64,000 nt of DNA from Thunnus maccoyii (GCF_910596095.1 NC_056535.1:28614505-28678504); one strand, 5' to 3'. Positions 18,033 to 30,254 are shown, counted from the first letter of the stretch. Translations and numbers: made by a program. Notes: generated by a model not told the origin, from the letters alone.

Positions 18033-20741
18033 TTAACCCAGGCAAATCTTGACCTTACGCGCTCCAATAGGTCGGTCATTTAGGTCCATGACGGCGGCAG
18101 CAGCCTCCTCATGGTTCTGGAAGGCCACCATGGCCTCACCAGTTGGCAGGCCTTTCTCACTGAACTGCAGGCAGACTGAGCCTGGCAGCACCTGGTATCC
18201 ATAGAAGAAGTCCATGATCTCGTCCACAGTTACAGTGAAGGGCATGTTCTGAAGCTTTACAATTGTCGGGCCAGCGGCACCACGTTGACTGTTGGGATTG
18301 TTGGCTCCTCCAGGAGCCGGCTGGTTACGGAGACCATCAGGTCCTGGAGAGAACCCTTGCTGTCCACCAGTAGCCCCAGCCCCTGGACGACCTTGGTTGT
18401 TGTTAGCCCCTCCCCCTCGGTTCTGTCCTCCTCCACCTACTTTTCTGTTGGCATTGTCAAAGGGCACCAAGCCTCTCAGCCCATCTTGGCTGAACGGAGC
18501 TCCTGCTGCAGCTCCAGGTCGAAAGCCAGGTGGCTCCAGGATCGGAGCCCCAGGAAGACCAGCAACAAGCGGTGGAGCAACGCCCAGATTCACGTCTCCC
18601 AGCCCTGCTGCCAGAGGAGGGAGAGGAGGAGGGCCAGCCAGTCCGTTCCCTGGGGCTGAGAATGGAGTCACAAAGGGAGCACTGTTGAGGTTCCCCATGG
18701 TGTTTCTGAGAAAGTTAAACTCTTCTCCACTAATTCCAGCAAACGGGTTGATCTGGGGTTGCTGGGGACTAGGCTGAGCTTGCTGGTGCTGGTTTTGATT
18801 TTGGTTCTGCTGGTTCTGGTTCTGATTTCGCTGCCCTCTTTTGTTTTGAGGAGGAGGATTCCTCTCAATTTCCTTCATCTGCTCAAAGGTCACCAAGTGA
18901 ACAAAGGCATCACGACCGTTGAGTTTCTGGCGGTGCAGTCTTTCAGCTTTGCGGGCATCTTCCTCAGTCCGCAGCTGGAAGATAGCTTGCCCTAAACCGT
19001 TGCCATGGCTATCTGTCAGAACCTTCAAGGTATCCTCATAAAGCCCCACCCCCTCCAAGAAGGCACGGACATCCTTCTTGGAGACATTGTAAGGGATGTT
19101 GGTGATATGAGCACAGTTCCTTGGAGCTTTCAAGCCATCCTGGTTCTTGCCATCACCCTGTGCTGCTTCACGTTTGCGGATCATGTCAATCTTTTCGAGC
19201 ATTCCCTTGCGGCTGATTGGATGGACCTGGATGAAGCGGGTGCCCATATACTGCATGTGAGCACCCAGAGCAGTCTTGTAGTCCTGTTCTGTTTTGAACT
19301 CAAGAAAGCCCTCTCCTGTGGCTCGCCCGTTTGGCCCATAGGCAATATAGATGCTGTCCTCCACAATGGCCAAATTCTTAAAGAACTCCTTAATCTGTTT
19401 CTTGTCAGCCTCATAAGGAAGGCCCTTCAGGTAGACGCAGAACTCCTGCCGATGAGGAGATCGTGACCTTCCTCGCTGATCCCGGCCTCCTGCACCAGCA
19501 TTGCCACGGCGGTGCTGCTGGTCCTGTGACTCATGGCTGTTATTTGATTTACTGATATTGTGGGGAGTATGGCCTATCATGCTGTTATTGAGGCTAGCCC
19601 ATTGCCTCTCAGAACCCGGGGTAATCTCAATGAACCTTTGACCCATCATGCCACCTCCCCGCTTAACAGCTTCAAAGCTGTCCTGAGGCGAGAAGAATTT
19701 TACCATAGCCCTGCCAGTTGGCCGACCCTGCCCATCTCTAAGCAAACGAACCCCGTCCACCCCCAGACCCCTGAAAAACTCCCTGACCTCCACCTCTGAG
19801 CAGGAGAATGGGAGGTTCTGCAAGAGGACAAACATCTCATCTGGACTGGCCACTCCAGTGGCTGCAGCAGCAGCAGCCTTCATGTGGGCCTGGAGGCCAA
19901 GAGAGGCCAGAGGGGACAGAGGGTTGAACAGCATTGGGTTGGGGGTTCCTAAGGGGAGGCCTGAGCCCAGTCCTGCAGGAGGAGGTAAGGAGGGGTTGAA
20001 GGGAGGAAGGGAGGACATGTGGGGGAGGTGGGACATAGGTGGCACTGGGGGTCCTTGGGAAAGAGGGGAGACAGTAGGGACCGGGGGGAGGGAAGATACT
20101 GGAGGAGGAACTGGAATGGTGGGCAGTGTGGGCATAGGGGGCATGGAGGGCATGCTGGGAAGAGGAGGCATGGGTGGGGGGCCTGCATTGAGCGATGCCA
20201 GAGCTGTGGTGACAGTGGGGGCAGAGCTGTAGCTGTTGGGGAAGCTGGGCACCACGCTGGCCAGGCTAGCCACTGCCTTGTTGCTTGTTGGCTCCTGAGA
20301 TGAGCTTGGTGCCGTCACTGAGGCCGGGGTGTTACTGAAACCCTGGTTTCCATGGCTACCACTTCTCCCCCCTGCCCCAGGCTGCACTGTGGGTATAGGA
20401 GCGGCACCAGTTTGCCGGTTGGCATTTCCTGCTGTAGGTGCAGCTGTCTCCACAGCACCCGCCCCAGCCTCAAACCTGCGGCGGCTCAACTCAATCATGT
20501 TCTGCATTTCTGTCTTGCTGCTGAGCAATAATGACACTTTAGAGCCCTTGATGGCCCCGCCTGTACGCATCATCCCCAGCCGAGCATCCTCGTCAGTGGC
20601 AAAGACAATGAAGGCCTCGCCATGCTCACCCCCCACGATGTGTACTCCCCCATCAGGGATGGTGAGGCCAGAGAAGAAGTGTCTGATGTCCATGGTGCCG
20701 GCCACTATGGGCAGACCTTGCAGCCTGATGACTACCGCCAT
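18033..20741 (-). CDS. rbm12: RNA-binding protein 12 (RBM12/SWAN)
   Basis: RBM12 is a nuclear protein with several RRM-type RNA-binding domains; its biochemical role is only partly known. The whole coding sequence is one exon of 902 residues (human: 932). Domains: RRM1 at about 3-75 (nearly identical to human over the first 60 residues); a Pro/Met-rich linker at 186-275 with PPVP/PPMP motifs; RRM2 at 303-375; an RS-like patch near 420-432; RRM3 at 434-507; RRM4 at 543-617; an Asn/Gln-rich run at 638-662; a Gly/Pro/Asn-rich segment to about 815; and RRM5 at the C-terminus (about 822-900), starting near IVKLQNMPFTV and ending in KICLG. The ATG lies 28 bases inside the exon, whose acceptor (TCTCCCCAG) ends at 20770. 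rbm12 sits beside cpne1 on the same strand, as in mammals. RBM12B is excluded by the N-terminus and the proline linker. Confidence 0.98.
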   Translation of the reverse strand: MAVVIRLQGLPIVAGTMDIRHFFSGLTIPDGGVHIVGGEHGEAFIVFATDEDARLGMMRTGGAIKGSKVSLLLSSKTEMQNMIELSRRRFEAGAGAVETAAPTAGNANRQTGAAPIPTVQPGAGGRSGSHGNQGFSNTPASVTAPSSSQEPTSNKAVASLASVVPSFPNSYSSAPTVTTALASLNAGPPPMPPLPSMPSMPPMPTLPTIPVPPPVSSLPPVPTVSPLSQGPPVPPMSHLPHMSSLPPFNPSLPPPAGLGSGLPLGTPNPMLFNPLSPLASLGLQAHMKAAAAAATGVASPDEMFVLLQNLPFSCSEVEVREFFRGLGVDGVRLLRDGQGRPTGRAMVKFFSPQDSFEAVKRGGGMMGQRFIEITPGSERQWASLNNSMIGHTPHNISKSNNSHESQDQQHRRGNAGAGGRDQRGRSRSPHRQEFCVYLKGLPYEADKKQIKEFFKNLAIVEDSIYIAYGPNGRATGEGFLEFKTEQDYKTALGAHMQYMGTRFIQVHPISRKGMLEKIDMIRKREAAQGDGKNQDGLKAPRNCAHITNIPYNVSKKDVRAFLEGVGLYEDTLKVLTDSHGNGLGQAIFQLRTEEDARKAERLHRQKLNGRDAFVHLVTFEQMKEIERNPPPQNKRGQRNQNQNQQNQNQNQHQQAQPSPQQPQINPFAGISGEEFNFLRNTMGNLNSAPFVTPFSAPGNGLAGPPPLPPLAAGLGDVNLGVAPPLVAGLPGAPILEPPGFRPGAAAGAPFSQDGLRGLVPFDNANRKVGGGGQNRGGGANNNQGRPGAGATGGQQGFSPGPDGLRNQPAPGGANNPNSQRGAAGPTIVKLQNMPFTVTVDEIMDFFYGYQVLPGSVCLQFSEKGLPTGEAMVAFQNHEEAAAAVMDLNDRPIGARKVKICLG

Positions 20742-20769
20742 ACTGACTGCTAAACAACAGGCCTACAAC
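20742..20769 (-). other. rbm12: rbm12 5' UTR portion of the coding exon
   Basis: 28 bases lie between a good acceptor (CTCTCCCCAG|GTTGTAGG on the minus strand) and the start codon. This implies at least one upstream non-coding exon. Confidence 0.75.
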
Positions 20770-22704
20770 CTGGGGAGAGAGCAACACTACTGTCAGATGA
20801 TGAGCAGAAAGAGGAAGACCAGTGGTTTCCAGATGTTTCCTCAGGAAACTCAGACCTAACTTTACAGGCCAATAAAGACTTGGCCAACATTGTTTACGTT
20901 TCTTTATCCAATAAACCAGAGATCACTTTAAAAAAAGTTTGTACACCCATTTTGGGGTCCTGACATTTGGAAACCAGTGGTGTGTTTGGAAGGGGTTTGG
21001 GGAATGGGGGTGAAAAGATAGCAACATTTGCAGGAAACTGGAAAAAAAGCTAAATTGAAACAGTCTCCAGCCATCTGCAGCCTTGAATAAGTTTGATAAA
21101 CTTGTTTGAGCTCTTTGAAAAACATGAGATCATGCTGCACATCAGACTGTTTGTTAGACCGAAATAGAAGCAATATAGGCATCAACATAGCTTCACTGAC
21201 CATCAGTTTTGCAAGAGCTGTGAAAGAAACAAAGGCAAGGAATAAAGGAATTAAAGAGTGGAATAGATGTCAACAAAAAACCATAATAGCTAAGATCTTA
21301 CAGGGGATAGAGACAAGACACACAGTGAAGAAAAGAAAATTTACCAGAGGAAAAAAATATACATCTTCTCCTCATTTGTCTGATATAAATTCCGAGCTAT
21401 GTAAACAGGGAAAATGTGTTGCATAGTGAAAAATGGACTGAAACATTTGTCTGTGATATTAATTTTTTAGTTTGGCCAAGCTTATGTTTTGCTGGCTAGC
21501 TAACTGTACCCATTTTCTTGATCCGAAAGCAAGCATGCACCACGCAAGTCACATTCTATTACTTTGTTCCAGTGAAGTCTGATTGGTTTGTTATAAGAAA
21601 ACAGTTGCTGTTCTATCTGAAGTGTTTTCGCAAACCTTTGACGTACCTTCTGGTTTATTATAGTTAAGAGTTAAATCCATTCCCCTGTGTATTTCAGTAA
21701 AACAGCTCAGCCTAACACCAGTGTTAACATTTTTGATGCAACTTATATTAATGGAAATTTAAGTCCTCAGTATGCTTCAAACTAAGTGCTTGTCAGATTG
21801 TCTAACAGCATCTGAGACCCAATTTCCAAAGGTGGAACAGAAAATGAGACATCCAACAACATGTCGTACAACCTATTTTGTCTGAAGATTACTGAGGCCA
21901 TAAATCTCAACAATTTCTCTGCGTATCAGCCCCTGTGACTGAGAAGTTGTGTGTAATTTAAAATTTAAAATAAACCTTACTTTTGTCTACCATGCAGTAC
22001 AAAGATAATGCTCATAGTTGTGGCTGAATTGGAAACATTTCGTGCAGTAAACCTTTATGAATCTCATGCAACTTTCAACTCACCAAGGCAACTAAGCTGT
22101 CTGTATAGTTTCACTGTATAATGGACAGGGGGTTTCTGCAGGACACTGAAACCTGGTGAAAAGGTCAGAAAACAAACATTCCTGTTCAAAACATCTTGAT
22201 GGAATTTTACAGAGGACGTTTAACATTAGCTTCTGGTGACCGACATGTGCGTTGGTGTTTTCAGCATTTGGCGGGTGGTGCTTAAAACAAAAACCCATCA
22301 TGACTAACTCTGACAGTGTACACCAAGTAGACAACTGAAGTAAACTGAAGATAGGACACGCTGAGCTACAGAAGTTTCACTGATCTCAACAAGCAACCAA
22401 TCAATCAGCCAGCAACATCCTGCAAACACCCATCAAACTACCCAGCAACCAGGCTGCCAGCAACAAGGCAGGGGTCCGCCGGACAGATCCAGCTGTTTCC
22501 TCAACCCTCCAGCAGCACCAACTCAGCAGACAGTACTTCAGCAACTGGTTGCTGAACAACATGAGAAAAAGGCCAAACAGCAAATCTGCAATACAGTGAA
22601 CAACACATCAATATCATGTCGACAGGAGCAACAGCAGTAACTCATCAACCGGAGCAAAAAGAGAAACATCATAAACTTTTTAACAAAAGCAATGTCAGGT
22701 ACAT

Positions 22705-22808
22705 GTCAACCAGAGCAACATCAGCGTCATGTCAACCACAGCAATATTAGCATTTTATCAACCAGAGCAACATTGGCATTATGTAAACCAGAGCAACATC
22801 AGCAGCTG
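22705..22808. repeat. 26-bp minisatellite, four units
   Basis: Four consecutive 26-base units start at 22705, 22731, 22757 and 22783, each beginning RTMAACCASAGCAAYATYRG. More degenerate AACCGGAGCAA-like words precede it from about 22620. The period is not a multiple of three, so the open frame across it is incidental. Confidence 0.85.
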
Positions 22809-24299
22809 ATTGCCAGCACGGCACGAAAGAGAGCAGCTGATCAGAAGAGAAAGCAAACAGAAGAGAGATGCAGAGCAACAGCAAGTGGAGCAATGCTCAC
22901 TGCTTCCACAATCCTTCACAACCATCTCTGGATCCTCAGACACATCCTCAGGTTTCTGTGCTCTATCTAACCCTGATCCAGGGCCGTCAGACTATATATT
23001 ATGGTCTCTGATATCTGACATGACAATCACTGTGTGTTGCAAATACAAACTTTTTAAAATCCTGGTCTGGATGTGAGGCTGCTACCTACAGCTCACCAGA
23101 CCTTTCAACACAATTCCTGACATCATCATCATCATCAACATAAACGTCACAGATTTCAGTTCTCAACCTTAAGCATAGACAAATCATTTCCTTCTTCAGA
23201 AGTGACTTTATGGATTTTCAACCTGCACATCCAATCATCTGGGTGTCAACCTGCTAACTTGTCTGTGAAGCATCAACAGCAGCAAGAGAATAAAGCACAG
23301 CAGGAGAAGAAACTGCAACAGCTAATAAGTGTAAGAGAAACAACCAGAGTATCAAGAGTGAAGTGAAACGGATCAACTGAAGCTGCAGCTTGCATTCACG
23401 TAAAATAAGAAACACAATTGAGCTGATAGAAGACAGAAAGGAATCTCCTTCAAACAGCCAGAAAACCAGAAAGACATTTACATTTAAAATACAGCATTAA
23501 AGAGCAAAAGACTGCCTTGATTTCTCAGTTTAAAGCTGAAACACATATCTGTCCAATTCTTGTCATCAACCCCAAAAACACAGCGAACAGAGTGGAACTG
23601 AACAAGAAGAATGGAGCACCACTGATGCTCTAAAAACCTCAAAAACACGAGAACAGAATCTCTTTTAGAACAAAGTTTAGGGAATCTCCACATATCAGCC
23701 AACTTCAAACCTCAACAGATAGGACAATAAGACAGGATCTGGAGTGATGAAGCATGGAGCACACAGCCTTTTGTTTCACCTTATTGCTCCATCAATTTCA
23801 CAAGTGACCGATACATTTTCTGGTTCTGCTTGTGCAAAGCACCACTGACCCGCACATCCTGCACTGTAATTAACACAGGACAAAAACAGGAACAGGAACT
23901 AATGTACAGGAAACTGTCTTAAAGTCAATAGTCTCATTTTCCAGACAGTATGGGATTCATCATATAAGGAATCATTCACTGACTCCACTGTAACCCCTTT
24001 CAGACATGCGCCTCAATACATATATGCTCAGGATGTTTTATGTGTCAGTCGCATGTTTAAATATACCTCCAAATTACTTTTAGGAAAAAGTCAGAATAGC
24101 AATCTGACCAGGTCAAATCTCTTTTTAATCAATAAGTTAATGAAACAACTAAATAAAAGTAATCACTTTGATAAATCACACTGTGAGGAGATTCTTCTCA
24201 TGTCTGATCAGCCTCTTCCTCCATTGGTGTGAATGCTAGGAAAGAGGTTAAAACACAATTTATGAAACCACAACATTTATCAAACCATTTGTCTAAATG

Positions 24300-24585
24300 C
24301 ATTTTCAGAAGAAAAAAAACTGATTTTTAAGGAGAAAAAAAAAGTCTGTATCTTCTCAAATGTGAACATATCCTGGTTTCTTTAGTCCTCTATGACAGTA
24401 AAGTGAATATCTTTAGGTTGTGGACTGTTGGTCAGGACAAAACAACACATTTGAAGATGTCATCTTTGGCTCTAGGAAACAGTGATTCACATTTTCTCAC
24501 ATTTTCTGGACCAAACAACTAATCTATTAATTCGAGAAAATAACAGATAAATCAAAAAATAATGGTTAGTTGCAGCCCTACATTT
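24300..24585. repeat. AATCGATTA-family repeat, copy 4
   Basis: One of the fuller copies: TCTTCTCAAATGTGAACAT, TTTCTTTAGTCCTCTATGAC, TGAATATCTTTAGGTTGTGG, AAACAACTAATCTATTAATTCG and a terminal TTAGTTGCAGCCCTA. It is a useful reference for the other copies. Confidence 0.7.
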
Positions 24586-25088
24586 GAGACTGCATAAAAT
24601 ATGCCACAGAAATTGATGTTCTATCTAATAAAAAGATCAAATCATGTTACTTATTTGGAGATTTAGAGAATTGGTTAGACTAGTGAGAAGTAGGTCGAGC
24701 CTTCCTCATGCAAAAGATGATGCTCATAATTAAAACACCACACTGCTCCCTCTTGACAGCATTGCAGCTCTCTCTTAATGTCTGTTATAATTTACATAAC
24801 AGAGAGTTTGTTTGGATGACAAACAGCCTTTTTTTTATTTATTTTTTACAGATTCCATGTCTGAAAGGGAGCCACAGTCAGTAAACCGGCACCTGTGTCA
24901 GAACAGTTTCAGTGTGTGACCACACAATAACAGAGAATGTTTCCCTGACAACCATCAGTTCAGCTTTAACAGGATGTCTCCTTGACAACCACCATTACAT
25001 CTTTAACAGAATGTCTCCATGACAACCATCATTACATCCTCAACAACCACCTGCCTGTTCATTTCCCCAGCTCAAGTTGTGGTAGATG

Positions 25089-25096
25089 TGACGTCA
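25089..25096. promoter_or_regulatory. Palindromic CRE (TGACGTCA)
   Basis: A perfect 8-base CREB/ATF consensus about 0.6 kb inside the inferred first intron of rbm12. Motif match only. Confidence 0.35.
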
Positions 25097-25684
25097 TAAG
25101 GGAGGGGGGCTCTTGCTTGTCGTCTCTGCTGTGCAGCGACTGAAACTGAGCTGAAGACAAAATTGTGCGTAATTCCACGGTTTGGCCACTATGTCAAACT
25201 GGCCTCAAAGCCCAGTGCTGTTCCTAGGGGCTTGGCTCAAACACACACACCTCCTTCCTCCTCATCAGTTCACACAGTGAAGAAAATTTTAAAAAATAGC
25301 TAACCCGCACTGAAAAACACACAAAAAACAATGTTATATCGGTTAGGTAGCTAACGTTAGATATCAGCTCCCGGACAAAACACCATTTGAAACAAACCTG
25401 CCTAAAGATTTTGACCAAGCAGTCATCATATTAACAAATATATGAAGCCTCTGCAGCGAAACCCTAACATCGTAGCTAACTAGCTAGTTCCCAGCAGAAA
25501 TAATGTTACTGCATGTAGCTACTTTAGCTTAGCTGCCTGGCTAACGCTCCGTTAGCCAACCTAGCTGTGGGTGAACCCTGCTTTGTGTGTGTGTGTCGGT
25601 GCGGAGCAGCGGACAGGGCGCGAGCTTTCAGCGGCTCCCGGTGTGAGTGTGTCACTGAGCGGACTGCCGCTGCTGGATTCTTAC

Positions 25685-25840
25685 CGAGGAATCTGTGAAC
25701 AAACACACTGAGGTTTAATTCATGAACGGAGCTCTTCTCTTCGCTTCTCTTCTCTCTGCAGGCTGCTGCACGAAATGTCGGCGCAAACACCGCGAGAGCT
25801 TCGTGATGACGAGACTTCTTCTTCTTCTTTCTGTATATAG
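25685..25840 (-). other. rbm12: Probable rbm12 non-coding first exon (5' end approximate)
   Basis: On the minus strand ATTCCTCG|GTAAGAATCC is a strong donor at 25675-25684. The sequence around it (25590-25830) is the most CpG-rich intergenic stretch in the area. It is the natural upstream partner for the rbm12 acceptor at 20770. The start site is estimated, not read. Confidence 0.5.
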
Positions 25841-27500
25841 ATCGCAAACGAATTTTAAAATGCATACCGCCAGGTACTGTGCCAAAATATGTAGATTCAT
25901 GACATTAGATCATCTGAATACTGATTGGTATATATAAAAAAAATATTTAAAAAAACCACACCCTTTTTCCTGATCCTGCCTCTTATATATCATACCAGCT
26001 ACCACTGTCCTGTGCTCAGTGGTGATTTTAAACTCCATTCCTGCCCTGTATGATCTACTATATTTCTTAATGTAATGAAATACCTTTACAAATCCTACAT
26101 AACATAAACCCACTAATGTCTGTTTCACTCCTTATAAAAATGAAAATGAATCACTCACTCTTCTTTTTTCAACTTTGTTGCCAGATTTTGGTCAGATTTT
26201 AGTTGTCATTTCTATTATAAACATAATTTTAAACTTTGTTAAAGATGTTATAATGTATTTTGGATGTAAAGACCCTAAAACTGATTTTAGTGTTAATGTG
26301 ATGATTATAATGGAGTTGGAATGAGTTTTTTTTTTAATTCACAAATGTCCTTTTTTAAAAAGAAGAAGAAGAAGAAGAAATTACCATTATTTTCTCTTTT
26401 CTTTCATGATTTCACATATTTTTTCAACTTTTTAAAATCTCTTCAAGACAAAAAGAATATATGTTAAACTGATTAATTACATCTTTGAAAACATAGAATT
26501 GCCTTTATTTTAAATACATCTTTTTACTGTACTTTTATTATTGTCCATCTATTTTGTATTTCCTGTTACAAGATACTTGATTATAATTTCCGTTCACAAT
26601 ACTTAACATTTGGACTGTGGTGAAATTGAAATATGTTGTGGTAAAGTTTCAATAAAATAAATATTAAACAGATGTTAGAGCAGTGACGCTCCCTGCTGGC
26701 TGAACAGATTCAAACAAATTCTGTCTAATTTTAACAAATATTAGTTATCATATTAACAGTATATTATATACTTACTACACTATTACTAGTAGCAGCTAAT
26801 ATTTATTAATATTACAAATATAAATATTTATATACAAACATTGTTTTTCATTTCATATTACTATAAATCTTAATATGTTGCCTATCATACAGAGTCTTTA
26901 GAAGTGGTGGACCAAATCTATTAAGTCTATTAAGTCTAATAAACCTACCAGAAATTAAAAGTTTAATGTGTGAATTCTAACTTTTTGATTCCACAATTTT
27001 AGTCTATGAAACCATAACAGATTTATTCTTCACAAACACAAATGGTTGGCAGAGATCAGAGCAGTCCTTAACAGCATTATCAATCTATTTTATTTGTAAA
27101 TTAATTAAAAGAAATAAACAAAGTCATATAGGACTGCGTTTCCACATTTGGGAAGCTGGAACCAGAGAATTTGGACATTTTTCCTCAAGAAACCACTCAA
27201 AACGACTAATAAATTAAGGTGATGGTTAATTTTCTGTTGCTCAATTAATTGACTAGTCATTGCAGCTCTAATATTTTTAATAATATGAATAATTCTTTGA
27301 AACTTTTATAAAAAAAAATACATAAGATTTTCATGGTATTTTGTTGTATCAGTTTGTGTTTTGCTTTGTTCTGTATGTTGAGTTGTGTGTATTTGTATAA
27401 AGGGATGGAAAGGCATTGCAAACTAGTGCAGGCTATAAATGCTGTGGTATGTAAAATGTCTTTGTCACTATAAAAATAAACATTCAGTAAAAATAAGACA
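25841..27500. other. Intergenic region between rbm12 promoter and nfs1 3' end
   Basis: Strongly A/T-rich sequence without recognisable exons. It contains a short (GAA)n run near 26360 and a partial AATCGATTA-family repeat at 27150-27272. Confidence 0.55.
27150..27272. repeat. AATCGATTA-family repeat, copy 5 (partial)
   Basis: Recognised by GGAAGCTGGAACCAGAGAATTTGGACATTTTT and ATTAATTGACTAGTCATTGCAGCTCTAAT, which match the 50.7- and 55.1-kb copies. Confidence 0.6.
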
Positions 27501-29243
27501 AAAGTTTATTGCATGAACTTGAAGCAGGTGTTTATTGGATAATACTGCATATGATGGGAATAACATAAGGAGACAGTAAATGCTGTAGTCTAATAAATAC
27601 AGTCAGAGGCTCTGCTGACTTCATACAGGAACACAATACAAGACTTTAGAAAGCTTGTCAACAGACATTTTTCAGTCTTTTGTGTTCTGACTTTCAGGAT
27701 CACCTTCAGATTTCTGTCAATAACCTCAGACACATGTATGACAGACTGGACCAGAGATGTTTTTACTCTCCACCATCTTGAAAATCAGCTGTTATGGTCA
27801 AAATAAGAGCTGCAGTCTTGTAGAGCGTTCCAGACTTTAACAGAATAATGAAACTGCTGCTGCTAATACAGTGTTTGACAGGATGTTTCGATTAATGAGT
27901 AGTGAACAGTGACGTGGGAAGAAGAGAAGACAGTGTGTCACTTGTGATCAGAGCAGCAGATGTGAATCTGTGAATCATCAAAGTAAAGTGATAAGTGCTG
28001 TCTCGAACGATTAGTAGACGAATCATCAAATCTTAAGATGACTCAGTGAATTTAAGTCTGCTGTCTTCTCCAGCCGAGCTGAAGCAGCGCCGCCCACTGT
28101 TCCTTTTTGTCAACGGGGTCATCGTCCATCTCTGTTGCTTAACATATGTTGACGAGGGCTTGCATCACAAAGCAAGATTAGAAGTTTAGCCGGCAATTAG
28201 TTTTGGCTTAACACATTTTCTGGGATCAAAAATCTAAACCTGCCAACAACCCAGTACTGGCTCGCTGGAAAAACTGAGTCAACATTCCTACAGGATCCTG
28301 ACAAGGACAAACTTAATGAGTTTACACTACAAGAGACAATAAAGAGCAACAGAGACATTTTTATAGATCAGCGGGATCACTTTACTTTCCATTATAATTT
28401 TGTCAGAAACAGAAGAAACGGTCAGATCGTGCATTCATTTCTTCTCTTCAGGCCTCATTTCTGTAGTTTTTCTCTATGCTTTGGTAGCAGAAACAGCCCG
28501 ACTTAGAACGTATCACTTAGACGTAACAGTTTGTTCATCATGAGACAAAAAAAGCACAACAGTCTCTCTACTGTACATGTTGAAATGTTGACTGTATTAT
28601 AAAAAAAAATAAAAGTCAGTCATGCAATAATTTCCACACATATTTAAAACATTATCCTTACTTTCAATATTTGGATATCATTCTTACTGCAGCTTCGTAT
28701 TTTATTGTTTGGTTTGGTATTTGTTTGGTTATGTGATATATATATCTTATCTCATCACTTTTTACTGCATCAGGTATCATTGTTTCATCTCATGTCATAA
28801 CAAGTAATGCCCTCATGGTTCTGATGATGTTACATGTGACTGGCTGTAATTGAGGACCATGATACCAGTCATCAGGATCAATCGTGTTAAGACTCAGTGA
28901 AACCCACGTAACCCAAAGAGAGTCAGACTAAGACAAGTTTGTGATACAAGACCCAGTCGAGACACGAAGCAACGAGCTGACTGATTTACAACAGAATTCA
29001 TACAACAAGCGGAGGTCGCCAAGCGCTGGTCAACTCTCCGAGTAACATCTCCCGACACAGCAACTGGAGGAGCTTCAACAGAGACAAAGAGTTACAGCTA
29101 CAAAGAGACTTCAAGTCGGACAGGAAGTTTGTGCGTGATTGTGTACAGGAAGGAAAAGCTGGTCTAAGCCAAAAAAATCCTGGAAATCACTGTCATCGTT
29201 ATTGTTGTCATCAGCCAGGAAGTGGACAGGAAGTGGGAGGAGT
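27490..29243 (-). other. nfs1: nfs1 3' UTR
   Basis: It is inferred to run from the stop codon to an AATAAA on the minus strand (TTTATT at 27505-27510). It has no coding features. A short (GACA)n run sits near 29320, inside the neighbouring intron. Confidence 0.5.
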
Positions 29244-30181
29244 CTAGTGCTGCGTCCACTTGATGCTCTTCAGATCAATGCCTTCCTGAACCATCTCCCA
29301 CAGAGGACTGACAGACAACCAGACAGACAGACAGACAGTTATTATCATTTCTAAACTTTAACTATGTGTGCATGTGTGAAGTAACTGATCCATCCGTAAC
29401 AGCGACAGTCAAGTTAACATCAGTCTGAGTCCATCTGAACTCACCTCATCTCTCTGAGTCTGCGGACCTGCTGGATACATTTCTCTGCGGTGTAGTCCAC
29501 CTCTTCTTCTGTGGTGAATCTGCCAATACCAAACCTAATGCACACACACACACACACACACACGTTTATATTAATCTACATGTGAAGAGAAAGATTGCAG
29601 AGCATCATCTCCAGCTGCTGAATTTCAGACAGATGTTTCAGTCTTCCTGTCTGAGTCTCTGCTGTTGTTCAGTCACAGTGAGACACATAAATGTCAGAAA
29701 GTTAATTTTTGTGTTGAAATATTATAATCAGTGACTCATCTTGCAATCAGCAGTGTGCACACAGAACCAGCCGACAGAATGTGTTAGAACGAGGATTACA
29801 AAAAGGTTTATTATCCTGATTATAATTCACACTCGTCTTTCATTTTAACAATATATTTTCATAATTTAAATGGAAAATAAACTTGATTATCATCTTGGTT
29901 AGAATCAAGACAATTATCAGGATTTTTTACTCTGGTCCTGAAGAGATTGTATTTCACTGAAATGACAAATCAAATCAAATTTGATCATAATCAAGACCGT
30001 AATCAGCATTGCTATCAAGATTATAATCTGGATTATTAGTAGAATTATTAATAAAGGTTATGACATGGATTGCAGTGAGGATGATGACTGTTCATACCTG
30101 ATGGAAGAGTGAGCCAGGTCTTCATCTGCTCCGATTGCTCTCAGGACGTATGACGGCTCCAGAGACGCCGATGTGCATGCG

Positions 30182-30254
<73 letters not shown>

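Larger units (their letters stand above)
20770..25684 (-). other. rbm12 5' UTR intron (inferred)
   Basis: About 4.9 kb separate the acceptor at 20770 from the likely first exon at 25685. I see no protein-coding exon in it. It contains a 26-bp minisatellite (22705-22808), an AATCGATTA-family repeat (24300-24585) and a perfect palindromic CRE, TGACGTCA, at 25089-25096. Confidence 0.5.

Noticed and set aside
18285-20303. Several plus-strand open frames of 90-160 codons antisense to rbm12
   Set aside because: They are shadows of the GC-rich, low-complexity rbm12 coding exon on the opposite strand and show no protein-family features.
22692-23076. Plus-strand open frames rich in Gln, His and Arg
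   Set aside because: They begin in a 26-bp minisatellite with a period not divisible by three and end in ordinary intronic DNA; no family features.
25722-25937. 71-codon plus-strand frame near the rbm12 promoter with a hydrophobic start
   Set aside because: It overlaps the inferred antisense first exon, has no homology that I recognise, and has no splice partner.
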